Source: Streptomyces canus (GTDB taxonomy: Bacteria; Actinomycetota; Actinomycetes; Streptomycetales; Streptomycetaceae). From it: a DNA stretch of 64,000 bases. The notes beneath the pieces were generated by a model. That model searched no databases and was not told the origin of the DNA. It saw only the letters and a program-made list of their open reading frames with translations. The position numbers and the translations under genes are program-made. Location: contig NZ_JAUSWW010000001.1 in NCBI RefSeq assembly GCF_030815415.1, forward strand, positions 868,001-932,000, in the 5' to 3' direction. Of this stretch, positions 8,941 to 17,045 are shown piece by piece (positions within the stretch are counted from its first letter, which is position 1; every line of letters begins with the position of its first letter).

Positions 8941-9963
8941 ATGAAAAAGATCGGATTCCTGTCCTTCGGACACTGGACGCCATCGCCGCACTCGCAGACG
9001 CGCTCCGCGGCGGATGCGCTCCTCCAGGCGATCGACCTCGCAGTCGCCGCGGAGGAGCTGGGCGCCGACGGCGCGTACTTCCGGGTCCATCACTTCGCGC
9101 GGCAGTACGCCTCACCGTTCCCACTGCTCGCTGCCATCGGCGCGCGTACCAGCCGGATCGAGATCGGCACCGGCGTGATCGACATGCGCTACGAGAACCC
9201 GCTGTACATGGCCGAGGACGCGGGCGCCGCGGACCTCATCTCCGGTGGCCGGCTCCAGCTCGGCCTCAGCCGGGGATCCCCGGAGCAGGTCATCGACGGC
9301 TGGCGCCACTTCGGGCATGTGCCGTCCGAGGGGATGACCGACGCCGACATGGCACGCGCCCACACCGAGCGCCTCCTCGATGTACTCAACGGCGAGGGGT
9401 TCGCGCAGCCCAACCCCAACCCGATGTTCTCCAACCCGCCGGGGCTGCTGCGCATCGAGCCGCACTCCGAGGGCCTCAGGGACCGTATCTGGTGGGGATC
9501 GAGCTCGAACGCCACCGCGGCGTGGGCAGCCACACTCGGGATGAACCTGCAGAGCTCCACCCTCAAGGACGACGAGAGCGGCGAACCGCTGCACGTCCAG
9601 CAGCGCAAGCAGATCGAGGCCTACCACGACGCCTGGCAAAAGGCGGGTCACACCCGCCGACCGCGGGTCTCGGTCAGCCGCAGCATCTTCGCCCTGGTCG
9701 ACGACCGCGACCGCGCCTACTTCGGCCGCGAGTCCAACTCGAAGGACCAGATCGGCTACATCGACGCCGACACCCGCGCCATCTTCGGCCGCTCCTACGC
9801 CGCCGAGCCCGACATGCTGGTCAAGCAGCTCGCCGAGGACGAAGCGGTCGCCGCCGCCGACACGCTGCTCCTGACCGTGCCCAACCAGCTCGGAGTCGCC
9901 TACAACGCCCACGTGATCGAGAGCATCCTCAGGCACGTCGCTCCCGCACTGGGCTGGCGCTGA
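8941..9963 (+). CDS. LLM class flavin-dependent oxidoreductase
   Basis: 340 residues of the luciferase-like monooxygenase fold (TIM barrel), a reduced-flavin-dependent enzyme class. Landmarks are the N-terminal KIGFLSFGHW, the strand RIEIGTGVIDMRYENP, DLISGGRLQLGLSRGSP and the phosphate-binding WWGSSSNATAAWAA. Length is usual for the family. I start at 8941 (ATG after GAAAGCGGT) rather than an earlier GTG-type start because MKKIGFLSFG begins strand one. Substrate unknown. Two further LLM genes in this window (29436-30512 and 39362-40096) are broken; this one is intact. Confidence 0.9.
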   Translation: MKKIGFLSFGHWTPSPHSQTRSAADALLQAIDLAVAAEELGADGAYFRVHHFARQYASPFPLLAAIGARTSRIEIGTGVIDMRYENPLYMAEDAGAADLISGGRLQLGLSRGSPEQVIDGWRHFGHVPSEGMTDADMARAHTERLLDVLNGEGFAQPNPNPMFSNPPGLLRIEPHSEGLRDRIWWGSSSNATAAWAATLGMNLQSSTLKDDESGEPLHVQQRKQIEAYHDAWQKAGHTRRPRVSVSRSIFALVDDRDRAYFGRESNSKDQIGYIDADTRAIFGRSYAAEPDMLVKQLAEDEAVAAADTLLLTVPNQLGVAYNAHVIESILRHVAPALGWR

Positions 9964-10108
9964 CCACAACGACAGGGCGCGCTACGGGACGGGGCGCCGG
10001 CCGGTGCCGTCGTACGGGCTCATGCACCACGCGCCCGAACGTCTCGTCCACCGGCCTGGTCGCCTGCCGTCCCCGAAGGACCTGAACGGGCGGCTCACGC
10101 AGACCACG

Positions 10109-10258
10109 GCGCGCGGTGCCGGGGACGGCCTGGGTATTGGTCCGGGGTTGCGTTTCGGCGCCCAGGCTCTCCCACTTGGCCACCTTGCGCAGGGCGACGC
10201 CGAGGTGTTCGGCGCAGGCTCGGGAGCTCATGCGCAGTGCGGCACGCAGCGGCAAGGA
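10109..10258 (-). pseudogene. Fragment of an XRE-type helix-turn-helix regulator
   Basis: About 50 codons read as RAALRMSSRACAEHLGVALR then KVAKWESLGAETQPRTNTQA. This is the helix-turn-helix region of a common Streptomyces XRE family (usually LREALRMSVRAFAEHLGV... ). Neither a proper start nor the downstream domain remains. The surrounding 9964-10355 carries no other recognisable gene. Confidence 0.55.
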
Positions 10259-10355
10259 GAGTTGATGTTGAGGCGCTGTCACTGGTTTTGCGGTGCTTGC
10301 TTCACCAGTCACTTTCCAGCCCCCGGCGCCAGCTGATCGCGTTCGTGGAGCACGA

Positions 10356-10511
10356 TCAGAGCGTGGCGAACCCCAGCACCAGCGGCACCACGGCAAGGAG
10401 CATGATGGCGCCCGGGGTGGCGCTCCCCTTCTTGTCGCCTCCGCGGAGGTGTGTGATCACGGCTCCCAGGAAGTACAGGACGACGGCGACGATGGCATAG
10501 GCGATGAACAC
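10356..10511 (-). CDS. Small two-helix membrane protein
   Basis: A 51-residue frame too short for most gene finders. It begins GTG at 10511 with GGAG centred about eight bases upstream. Two hydrophobic segments (FIAYAIVAVVLYFLGAVI and MLLAVVPLVLGFATL) flank a short charged loop HLRGGDKKGS, giving a helical hairpin with a polar turn. Small proteins of this plan are common in actinomycetes and have no assigned role. No neighbour suggests a partner. Composition and the ribosome site favour a real gene. Confidence 0.55.
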   Translation of the reverse strand: MFIAYAIVAVVLYFLGAVITHLRGGDKKGSATPGAIMLLAVVPLVLGFATL

Positions 10512-10777
10512 GGAGAGCTCCGTAGGGAGAAGGGGGCCGTCGGTCGGTCCACAAATTCAGGCGGCAGGCGACGAGCCGCGGTCATGTGAACTGCCTCGTG
10601 TCGGGGCATTGTTGTGAGCAAGGGCGAGGTGATCCTGGTGATGCCAGCGCGGCCGCAGCCATTCGCACCGGGGGCGGGACTGATCCCGACCGGGATGGTC
10701 TTCACCGGAGTTCCGCTGGGCCGGGATCGTCGACTTCAGCATCCCCGACATGGAACACAAGTCACCGGCTGAAGCGA
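10512..10777. other. Intergenic, nothing recognised
   Basis: Between the small membrane protein and the TetR gene I see no open frame with family character, no transfer RNA and no strong hairpin. Confidence 0.5.
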
Positions 10778-11365
10778 TCAGTTGTGCCGCTCGGTGTCTA
10801 TCAGTGCGAGGGCGTTGCGGATGCCTTGTTCGAGGAGTTGGTCGGCGAGTTGGCGGTCGGTCAGGGCGCGGGAGAGTTGGAGGGTTCCGGCCATCATGGC
10901 GAGGAGGCTGAGTGACGTCAGGCGTGCCGAGGGTGGATCCTGGGGGGCCAGGCGGGCGGCGAAGCCGTCGATGAGGACGAGGGCGCCGTGGGTGTAGGCC
11001 TGTCGGGTGGGGTCGGTGGCGCGGGCGATCTCGTCGAGGAGGGCGGCGTTGGGGCAGCCGTCCTCGATGGTGTCGCGCTGCTGGGGGGAGAAGTACCAGC
11101 GGATGATCTGTTCGAGGCCGGCACGGCCGGGTGCGGCCTGGGCGACGATGGTCGCGTGCTGGGCGCGCATCTGGTCGGCGATGGCGGTGGCGACGAGGTG
11201 GTCCTTGGAGTCGAAGTAGGCGTAGAAGGTGCCGCCGGTCAGGCCCGCGTCCTTCATGAGGGTGGCGACCCCGGAGCCGTCGATGCCGTCCCGTTTGAGT
11301 CGGCGGCCCGCCGTCGCGATGATCCGCTGCCGTGTCTCCTGCTTGTGTTCCTTCGCGTACCGCAC
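10778..11365 (-). CDS. TetR/AcrR family regulator
   Basis: 195 residues. The N-terminal DNA-binding domain is clear: RQRIIATAGRRLKRDG, then the helix-turn-helix GVATLMKDAGLTGGTFYAYF followed by DSKDHL. The C-terminal ligand domain has the DGCPNAALLDEIAR pattern of the AcuR/YxaF-like subgroup, often linked to oxidoreductase control. It lies downstream of, and in the same direction as, the SDR gene at 11781-12596. The double palindrome in that gene's promoter is a plausible site for this protein (inference). Confidence 0.9.
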   Translation of the reverse strand: MRYAKEHKQETRQRIIATAGRRLKRDGIDGSGVATLMKDAGLTGGTFYAYFDSKDHLVATAIADQMRAQHATIVAQAAPGRAGLEQIIRWYFSPQQRDTIEDGCPNAALLDEIARATDPTRQAYTHGALVLIDGFAARLAPQDPPSARLTSLSLLAMMAGTLQLSRALTDRQLADQLLEQGIRNALALIDTERHN

Positions 11366-11419
11366 TTGTGTGTTCCTCCGTCGCAGCCGGGACCTGCGCC
11401 CCGGCTGCCGCTGGCCAGG

Positions 11420-11631
11420 TCAGTGTGCCGCGCCGGCAAGGAGAGCGGGAACGTTGATCCTGGCGGTTTGCAGCTTCGGGTCATGGGGCTCGGGGACCCC
11501 ACCGTCGGTGATGAGAGCTGGTCGCCGCGGACCGCGGTCGCGGAGGGTGAGGCGAGGCCGTCCGTGCTGGTCAGGGCCGCCTTGTGGGTGCCGTTGGGGT
11601 AGATGACCACGACCCGGTCCCGGCCGTTGGC
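11420..11631 (-). pseudogene. 3' remnant of an SMP-30/NHL-type lactonase-like gene
   Basis: Reads as NGRDRVVVIYPNGTHKAAL, then after a frame change near 11520 as ITDGGVPEPHDPKLQTARIN and a stop. This is the last blades and tail of a beta-propeller of the SMP-30/gluconolactonase type. The rest of the gene is missing. Its upstream end abuts an SDR tail remnant, so a deletion has joined the ends of two genes. Confidence 0.55.
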
Positions 11632-11634
11632 GCA

Positions 11635-11750
11635 GCTTGGGCTTCCCTGTCGGTGGCCGCGGTGGCAATCGCTTTGGCGACGAGGGCGGGGCCCTCGCCG
11701 GCCTTCACCGCCTCCGCGATCACCTCGTGGATGACGCGCCGTCACTTTCG
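11635..11750 (-). pseudogene. 3' remnant of an SDR gene
   Basis: About 36 codons read RRVIHEVIAEAVKAGEGPAL then VAKAIATAATDREAQ, which parallels the C-terminal AKVIVAAATDRNPKL segment of the intact neighbouring SDR. The frame then runs into the lactonase-like remnant. It is a truncated duplicate of the SDR subfamily seen at three places in this window. Confidence 0.55.
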
Positions 11751-11780
11751 GACGGGGTTCGGGCAGGTGAGAGGTGAGGG

Positions 11781-12596
11781 TCAGTTCGGCATCCGGTTGA
11801 ACCTGCGGACAATGCGGTCGAAGACCCGGGCCGGAAGGACGCGGTGGAACACGCTGATGCTCGCGGCCGTAGAGCCGGCGGTGCGCCGCAGCTTCGGGTT
11901 CCGGTCGGTGGCCGCCGCGACGATCACCTTGGCCACGGTGGCGGGATCGTCGCCGCCGCTGGTGTTCTTCGCCAGCACCTCGTCGAAGGTGCGCCGTCCC
12001 GACGCGTAGAGCGGCAATGGGGTGTCGCCCTGCACGCTGTGGTCCCCGAACGGGGTGTTGATCGGGCCGGGCTCGACGAGCAGGATCCGCACGCCGTGCT
12101 CGCGGACCTCGTGGTCCAGCGAGCCGGAGTAGCCCTCGACCGCGTGCTTGGTCGAGGTGTAGATGGCCATGAACGGGCTGGGGACGAACCCGCTGAGGGA
12201 GGAGACGTTGATGACGCGTCCGCGCCGTTGAGCGCGCATGTGCGGCAGGACCGCCTTGGTCATCCGCATGATGCCGTAGACGTTGACGTCGAAGACCTCC
12301 TGCGTCCGGGCGACGGAGAACTCCTCGGCCGCGCCGTTGGCGCCGACGCCGGCATTGTTGACCAGGACGTCGATGCGCCCGAACCGGTCGATCACCTGCT
12401 TGACCACGGAGGCGACCGATTCGTCGCTGGTCACGTCCAGGTCGAGGTAGGTCACCCCGGCGGGCGCGGTGACTCGCGCGGTGTTGCGAGCGGTTCCGAT
12501 CACCTCGAAGCCCTTCGCGGCGAAGGCGCGGGCCGTCTCCTTGCCGATCCCCGATGAGGCACCTGTCACGAGTGCCACCGGCCGAGTTGTCGCCAT
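11781..12596 (-). CDS. SDR family NAD(P)-dependent oxidoreductase
   Basis: 271 residues of the classical short-chain dehydrogenase fold. The cofactor loop TGASSGIG is at residues 11-18, NNAG at 80-83, and the catalytic Ser132/133, Tyr146 and Lys150 are all present. The HMRAQRRGR and SLDHEVREHGVR segments are shared with the SDR genes at 43195 and 54333, so these are one subfamily. ATG at 12596 is preferred over GTG at 12599 because of GGGGAGA just upstream. The promoter carries two TACGTTCGTA palindromes. Substrate unknown. Confidence 0.92.
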   Translation of the reverse strand: MATTRPVALVTGASSGIGKETARAFAAKGFEVIGTARNTARVTAPAGVTYLDLDVTSDESVASVVKQVIDRFGRIDVLVNNAGVGANGAAEEFSVARTQEVFDVNVYGIMRMTKAVLPHMRAQRRGRVINVSSLSGFVPSPFMAIYTSTKHAVEGYSGSLDHEVREHGVRILLVEPGPINTPFGDHSVQGDTPLPLYASGRRTFDEVLAKNTSGGDDPATVAKVIVAAATDRNPKLRRTAGSTAASISVFHRVLPARVFDRIVRRFNRMPN

Positions 12597-12617
12597 CACT
12601 GTCTCCCCTGCTTTGAA

Positions 12618-12643
12618 TTACGTTCGTATGTCTTACGTTCGTA
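12618..12643. promoter_or_regulatory. Double palindromic operator upstream of the SDR gene
   Basis: The 11-mer TTACGTTCGTA occurs at 12618-12628 and again at 12633-12643, a 15-base direct repeat. Each contains the palindrome TACG-TT-CGTA. The pair sits 22-47 bases upstream of the SDR start, where a repressor would cover the promoter. The nearby TetR protein (10778-11365) is the likely binder; that is inference. Confidence 0.6.
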
Positions 12644-12859
12644 CGACCATAGAGTGGTCGTCGGTCAATGGCAAGTGGTCACGCCCAGCGATCAGAGAAA
12701 AATCTGAGGGAGAGGGGGCGAGCTATGCCGGAGCACCGGTCTCGGCCGGTGAACGGCGTGGGTGCACGGCGTGCCGACGTGTGGGGTGCTGCGCTTTGAT
12801 GTTCCGTCCGTCGTCGAGGGCCCCAGGGACCTGCGCATGTCGGCGGGCACGGTCCGTAC

Positions 12860-12986
12860 ATGGCGGTGCGACGCGGCACAACGTGCTGACGCGACCGGCG
12901 CTCGGCAGGGCGGTGGCGCGCGGTCCCGGTTTCGGGTCCGTGGCCGCGGGGGCGATCACGGCGTCCGGCACAACGATCTGCGCCAC
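12860..12986 (-). pseudogene. 3' remnant of a second SDR gene
   Basis: About 40 codons read VVPDAVIAPAATDPKPGPRA and SAGRVSTLCRVAP, matching the end of SDR proteins of this subfamily (compare AIVAAATDAKPKLRYTAGP at the end of the SDR at 54333). Start and core are absent. The surrounding 12660-13193 has no other recognisable gene. Confidence 0.5.
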
Positions 12987-13193
12987 TGTGCTGCCGACGC
13001 TCCCAACCCCGGACCGCCGTCGCTATGTCGTTCTCCTGCGGTGGACTTCCTTGAGGCCATCGGCGGAACTTCCGCGGCGCAGCCCCGGGCATCTCGGGCA
13101 CGTCGCGCGCGCCACACCGCGACCACTGCTGAAGGCTTTGGCGTCACCCCAGCGGATGGAACTTCGGTCAGGACTCTGGTCGCACAGCCGGCC

Positions 13194-13592
13194 TCACCCG
13201 CTGTCGGTCGCAGCCTTGTCAAAAGCCGGCCCATGCGGGCGCTCGCCGTGTGGCAGACCGTCGACGACCAGGTCGTAGGACTGCTCGACCGCATCGTTGA
13301 CCAGCTGCTTCGTGATGCCCCGCCCGGGCCCCAGCGAGACCCAGTGCCTCTTGTCGAGATAGCGGCCCGGGGTGATCGAGGCGTAGCCGCGTTCCAGTGC
13401 CCGCGCGTGCTCGGGCTCGCACTTGACCGTGATGATCTGTTCGTCCGGGTCATCGGTGACGATCAGGAACACCTTGCCCGCGACCTTGTACACGTCGAGT
13501 CCCGGGGTGAAGGGGCGGCCGTGGCTGACGTCGGGCAGGGCGAGGGCCGCCTGTCGGGCGGTGTCCTGGAGGCGGTCACCGGCCGCGCTCAC
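13194..13592 (-). CDS. MmcQ/YjbR family protein (second of tandem pair)
   Basis: 132 residues of the MmcQ/YjbR (CyaY-like) fold, often called DNA-binding proteins though no role is settled. Recognisable parts are GRPFTPGLDVYKVAGKVF, SITPGRYLDKRHWVSLG and the C-terminal SYDLVVDGLP. The GTG start at 13592 overlaps the stop of the upstream paralogue as GTGA, so the two are co-translated. Similarity to the neighbour is easy to see (KRHW, GKVF), indicating tandem duplication. Confidence 0.85.
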   Translation of the reverse strand: MSAAGDRLQDTARQAALALPDVSHGRPFTPGLDVYKVAGKVFLIVTDDPDEQIITVKCEPEHARALERGYASITPGRYLDKRHWVSLGPGRGITKQLVNDAVEQSYDLVVDGLPHGERPHGPAFDKAATDSG

Positions 13593-13984
13593 CGGGCCAT
13601 CCGTGCGCTGGTGCCGTAGGTGTGCGGGTCGACGGGCCGCTCGGCTTTGGGCAGGTGTGCGACGACGAGCAGGTAGGAGTCGGTGACGAGCTCCCTGACG
13701 AGCTTCTGGTCGACGCCCGTCCCGCCCTCCAGCGTGATCCAGTGCCTCTTGTTCATGTGGTAGCCGGGGGTGATTTGGCTGTACTGCTCCCGCAGGGCGT
13801 GGGCCTCGCCGGGGTCCGCCTTGAGGATCACGACGGAGCGCCCGGGCACCTCGGTCATCAGCATGAACACTTTGCCTCCCACCTTGAAAACCTCCCAGTC
13901 CGGGCCGAAGGGATGTTCCAGCTCGGTTCGGGGAAGCCCCTCCGCGCACTCGGCGGCGAACGTCTGCAGGGTCGTTCCGTTCAT
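13589..13984 (-). CDS. MmcQ/YjbR family protein (first of tandem pair)
   Basis: 131 residues, same fold as its downstream neighbour. Landmarks are EHPFGPDWEVFKVGGKVFML, ITPGYHMNKRHWITLEGG and SYLLVVAHLPKAER. A run GGAAACACTC precedes the ATG at 13984, giving a fair ribosome site. It is first in a two-gene unit with a four-base stop/start overlap and is divergent from the AraC gene at 14099, 114 bases away, so the two directions may share a control region. Confidence 0.88.
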   Translation of the reverse strand: MNGTTLQTFAAECAEGLPRTELEHPFGPDWEVFKVGGKVFMLMTEVPGRSVVILKADPGEAHALREQYSQITPGYHMNKRHWITLEGGTGVDQKLVRELVTDSYLLVVAHLPKAERPVDPHTYGTSARMAR

Positions 13985-14098
13985 GAGTGTTTCCTTTCTC
14001 GGGCGGTGGCGGGCAGAGGCGTCGGCCATGGGCGCGGACGGCACCCTCCATCCTTTCCAGCGATACGGGCGAAACGGCGGGTAAACTGCGGACACGTG

Positions 14099-15049
14099 AT
14101 GGTCAGTAAGCGACACTCCAGGCAGTCTGCCCGCGTCGGACGCAGCGGGCAGGCCGTTGAGGCAGCAGTTCCGCTGTACGGCTTCCAGCCCCCGGTCGGC
14201 ACTCCGTACGGCCTTGAGGTGAGCACCGTCGAGGACTTCTTCGCCGAGCACGACGACTGGCCGTGGAACCCGCCCCGTCCGGGCCGTGCCACCTTCCACT
14301 ACCTGATCCTCGTCACCGAGGGCGAGCTGCTCCACGACGTCGACCACGTCACGCGGACCGTCGCCTGCGGCCAGTGGCTGTGGGTCCGTCCCGGGCATGC
14401 GCAGTGCTGGCATCCGCCGGGTGCCGTACGCGGCTTGTTCATCCTGTTCGAGCCGGACGTGCTGACGTCCGATGCCGCCCGTCTGCTGGCCCCGCTCACC
14501 GCGCACGAGGCCCCTGCCGTACTGAGCCCGCACCCCGATGACGCGGCCTGGTTGCGGCAGACGGCGCTCCAACTCCTGGACGAACACCGTGCATTGGGGC
14601 GGCGCCGGCTCGATGTCCACCACGCCCTGCGGCGCAGTCTGCTCGAATCGCTGCTGCTGCGCCTTGCCAACTCCCCGGATGTCACCCTTACCGGCGCGGC
14701 TGCGGACGGCACGGGCCGCCGCGACACTTACGCACGGTTCGTGGACGCCCTGGAGCTGCACTTCCGGGAGCTTCACCGGGCTGCGGACTATGCCGAGTTG
14801 CTCGGATGTTCGGTTCGTACCCTCAGCCGCGCGGCCCGGGACGCCGTCGGCAAGGGGGTGCGTGAGGTCATCGACGAGCGGCGGCTGCTCGAAGCGCGGC
14901 GTCTGCTGGGAGGTGCCGGTTGGGACGCCCGGGCTGTGGCCGTGCATCTCGGGTTCACCGATCCCGCGAACTTCGGTCGCTTCTTCCGTGGCCATACCGG
15001 TCTCACCCCGGCCGCCTTCGCGGCCGGCGAAGGCGGGATCGGCATGTGA
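14099..15049 (+). CDS. AraC family transcriptional regulator
   Basis: 316 residues. The N-terminal half is a cupin-like sensor (around FHYLILVTEGELLHDVDHV and GQWLWVRPGHAQ). The C-terminal part is an AraC helix-turn-helix pair with YAELLGCSVRTLSRAARDAV and HLGFTDPANFGRFFRGHTG. ATG at 14099 is used; GTG at 14096 is equivalent. Divergent from the YjbR pair. Which genes it controls is unknown; the YjbR pair and the SnoaL/oxidoreductase genes are the nearest candidates. Confidence 0.9.
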   Translation: MVSKRHSRQSARVGRSGQAVEAAVPLYGFQPPVGTPYGLEVSTVEDFFAEHDDWPWNPPRPGRATFHYLILVTEGELLHDVDHVTRTVACGQWLWVRPGHAQCWHPPGAVRGLFILFEPDVLTSDAARLLAPLTAHEAPAVLSPHPDDAAWLRQTALQLLDEHRALGRRRLDVHHALRRSLLESLLLRLANSPDVTLTGAAADGTGRRDTYARFVDALELHFRELHRAADYAELLGCSVRTLSRAARDAVGKGVREVIDERRLLEARRLLGGAGWDARAVAVHLGFTDPANFGRFFRGHTGLTPAAFAAGEGGIGM

Positions 15050-15173
15050 GGCGGGCGCGGCACAAGCTTGCGCTTCCGGGGCCAGGCGATGCTCGGGCTG
15101 CCGAGGACGAGCGAGAACTTGCCCGAGCCGCAGACGCCGGCGGTCGCAGCGAGCTTGCCCGGGGGTTTCCCGG

Positions 15174-15605
15174 TCAGGACGCGATCGCGTCTGTCGCGGT
15201 CTGTGCGAACGCCCAGTTGGAGTGCACGATGCGCCACTCGCCGTCGATCAGCCGGTACGCCTCGGTGGCGTTCCAGGCGCGCAGCTGCCGCTCGTTGCCG
15301 TTGTCGTCGAGGACGTAGGTGTCCAGGTTGTAGGCCAGGACCGCGAAGTCACCGCCGTCGCTGACGTGCACAACCGGGTTCAGGTACTCGTTGCGCACGA
15401 TGTGCGGGTTGGAGTAGATCGCCTCGATGTGGGCGATGGTCGCGTCACGGCCGACGATCAGGTCCTTTTCGATCGGGTCGAAGTAGCTGATGTCCTCGGC
15501 GTAGTTGTCGAGGTAGCCGCGGTTGTCGCCGACGCTCCACCGCTCGTTGAAGGACTTCTCCAGTTCCAGGATGGTCTTGCTGATTTCTTCCTTGTTGACG
15601 CCCAT
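15174..15605 (-). CDS. SnoaL-like/NTF2-fold small protein
   Basis: 143 residues with the cone-shaped NTF2-like fold of DUF4440/SnoaL proteins, which act as small-molecule isomerases or binding proteins. It starts with an amphipathic helix (ILELEKSFNERWSVGD), has EDISYFDPIEKDLIVGRD and a C-terminal EAYRLIDGEWRIVHSNWAF strand pair. Reaction cannot be named. It is followed at 15690 (same strand, upstream in transcription) by a quinone oxidoreductase; the 84-base gap allows one transcript. Confidence 0.85.
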   Translation of the reverse strand: MGVNKEEISKTILELEKSFNERWSVGDNRGYLDNYAEDISYFDPIEKDLIVGRDATIAHIEAIYSNPHIVRNEYLNPVVHVSDGGDFAVLAYNLDTYVLDDNGNERQLRAWNATEAYRLIDGEWRIVHSNWAFAQTATDAIAS

Positions 15606-15689
15606 GACGGTTCCCTTTCGTGCGTGCCGCGGTCGGCCGACTCCGACCGGCGGCGGAGGGGTGTGGTTCTCAGTGGGTGGGTGTGTTTC

Positions 15690-16712
15690 TCAGTCGCCGA
15701 GCAGCACCACGTGCTTGCCCGGCGTCGTGCCGGCCTCGACGTCGGCCTGGGCATCGCGAACCTGCTCCAGGCCGTGGTAGACCTTCGCGACCGGGGTCTT
15801 GAGCCGTCCGGCGGCGATGTCTTGCAGGTGCTGCTGGAACACCTGCGGGGGCAGGTCGGCGGCCCCGCCCGCGTAGCTGGTCAGCCGCACCCCGCTGGGG
15901 ATCATGAACGGGGTGAAGTCGGGGATCGTCCACTGGCCTGCCAGGGCTCCGGTGAAGCAGACGGTGCCGTGGCGGCGGACGGTGCGGAAGGTGTCGGCGA
16001 GAACCGAGCAGCCCACCAGTTCCAGTGCGGCGTCGACGCCGTCCGGCATCAGCTCCCGCACCTGGTCGGCGATGGTGCCGTTGTCGACCAGCGGATGGTC
16101 GACGCCGATGGCCCGCAGTTCCCCGGCCCGGTCCGGGCTGCGGGTGGTGGACAGCACGGTGGCTCCGAGGTCCTTCGCGATCGTGGCCGCGCTCAGTCCG
16201 ACCGTGGAGGTGCCGCCGCGGATCAGCAGCGTCTGCCCCGCCTGCAGACCGAGGCCCGCGGCGAGGGAGCCGTAGGCGGTCTGGAACATCTCCGGCAGCG
16301 CGCCGACCACTTCCCACGGGAGGCCCGTCTCGAACGGGATGACCTGCCTCGCGGGGACGGTCACGTACTGCGCGTACGCGCCGTCGAAGGACCGGCCCAT
16401 GCCGCCCATCATCGTCGCCACCTGCTGCCCCGGCCGCAGCCCGCTGCCCTCGTCGGCCTGATCGACCACACCGACGCCCTCGATGCCGGGGATCCTCGGA
16501 TAGGTGACCTCCGCGTCCGACTCACCCTTTCGGGTGGTGACCTCGGACTCGTTGACGCCGAACGCCTTCACCTTGATGCGCACCCATCCGGGCTGCGGCT
16601 CGGGCATCGGCACCGTGGTGATCTGAAGGGCATCCAGGCCGCCGGGCCGAGTGACGACGACCGCTCGCATCGTCGCGGAGACGGCGCCCGCAGACGCTGC
16701 ACGCTTGTCCAT
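15690..16712 (-). CDS. Zinc-independent MDR/quinone oxidoreductase
   Basis: 340 residues of the medium-chain dehydrogenase/reductase superfamily, NADPH-dependent. The N-terminal GroES-like domain has VNESEVTTRKGE and YPRIPGIEGVG. The cofactor loop is RGGTSTVGLSAATIAKDLGA near residues 165-184. The structural-zinc Cys cluster of alcohol dehydrogenases is absent, which points to the quinone/enoyl reductase branch. AAGGA lies a suitable distance before the ATG at 16712. Likely co-transcribed with the SnoaL-like gene downstream. Confidence 0.9.
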   Translation of the reverse strand: MDKRAASAGAVSATMRAVVVTRPGGLDALQITTVPMPEPQPGWVRIKVKAFGVNESEVTTRKGESDAEVTYPRIPGIEGVGVVDQADEGSGLRPGQQVATMMGGMGRSFDGAYAQYVTVPARQVIPFETGLPWEVVGALPEMFQTAYGSLAAGLGLQAGQTLLIRGGTSTVGLSAATIAKDLGATVLSTTRSPDRAGELRAIGVDHPLVDNGTIADQVRELMPDGVDAALELVGCSVLADTFRTVRRHGTVCFTGALAGQWTIPDFTPFMIPSGVRLTSYAGGAADLPPQVFQQHLQDIAAGRLKTPVAKVYHGLEQVRDAQADVEAGTTPGKHVVLLGD

Positions 16713-16922
16713 GCCAGTTCCTTACCTATCGAGTACGACCCGCAGGGTCGCCATCGCCACGTTGCGGCCCGCCCGCGGGCGGTCGCCGCAGCACCTCTTC
16801 GATCTTCTGTCGACATTCGGCGAATCGCTCAGTCAGTTGCGGACATCTGAACGTCAATGGAAGACACCCAGTGAAGTCGGCTCCGCAGGGCTTCGGGCCC
16901 CTCATACCGGCTGGGGAAGCCC

Positions 16923-16980
16923 GCGAACCGCCCCGTCAACCGTTCGACTCGGCCGGAACGGTTGACGGGGCGGTTCGCGA
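16923..16980. repeat. Perfect 24-bp inverted repeat (long hairpin)
   Basis: Arms 16923-16946 and 16957-16980 are exact reverse complements of 24 bases, around a ten-base loop. The arms start CGCGAACCGCCCCGTCAACC. It lies downstream of the NmrA-like gene (ending 17046) and upstream of the oxidoreductase start at 16712. It could be a very strong terminator, but there is no T-tract and the arm length exceeds usual terminators, so a small mobile-element relic is also possible. Confidence 0.85.
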
Positions 16981-17045
16981 TCAGGAGGGACAGGCTCAAG
17001 GCGTCCCGGTCAGGCCGCCGGGCGGAGAGGGATGGGACGGGCCTT

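Noticed and set aside
12469..13619. Two overlapping plus-strand open frames across the SDR promoter and relic region
   Set aside because: Arg/Ser-rich composition and no ribosome sites; they run antisense to the SDR start, the SDR remnant and the YjbR gene.
13622..14098. 5' extension of the AraC frame by about 160 codons
   Set aside because: The extension lies antisense to the YjbR gene. The AraC protein is complete from 14099.
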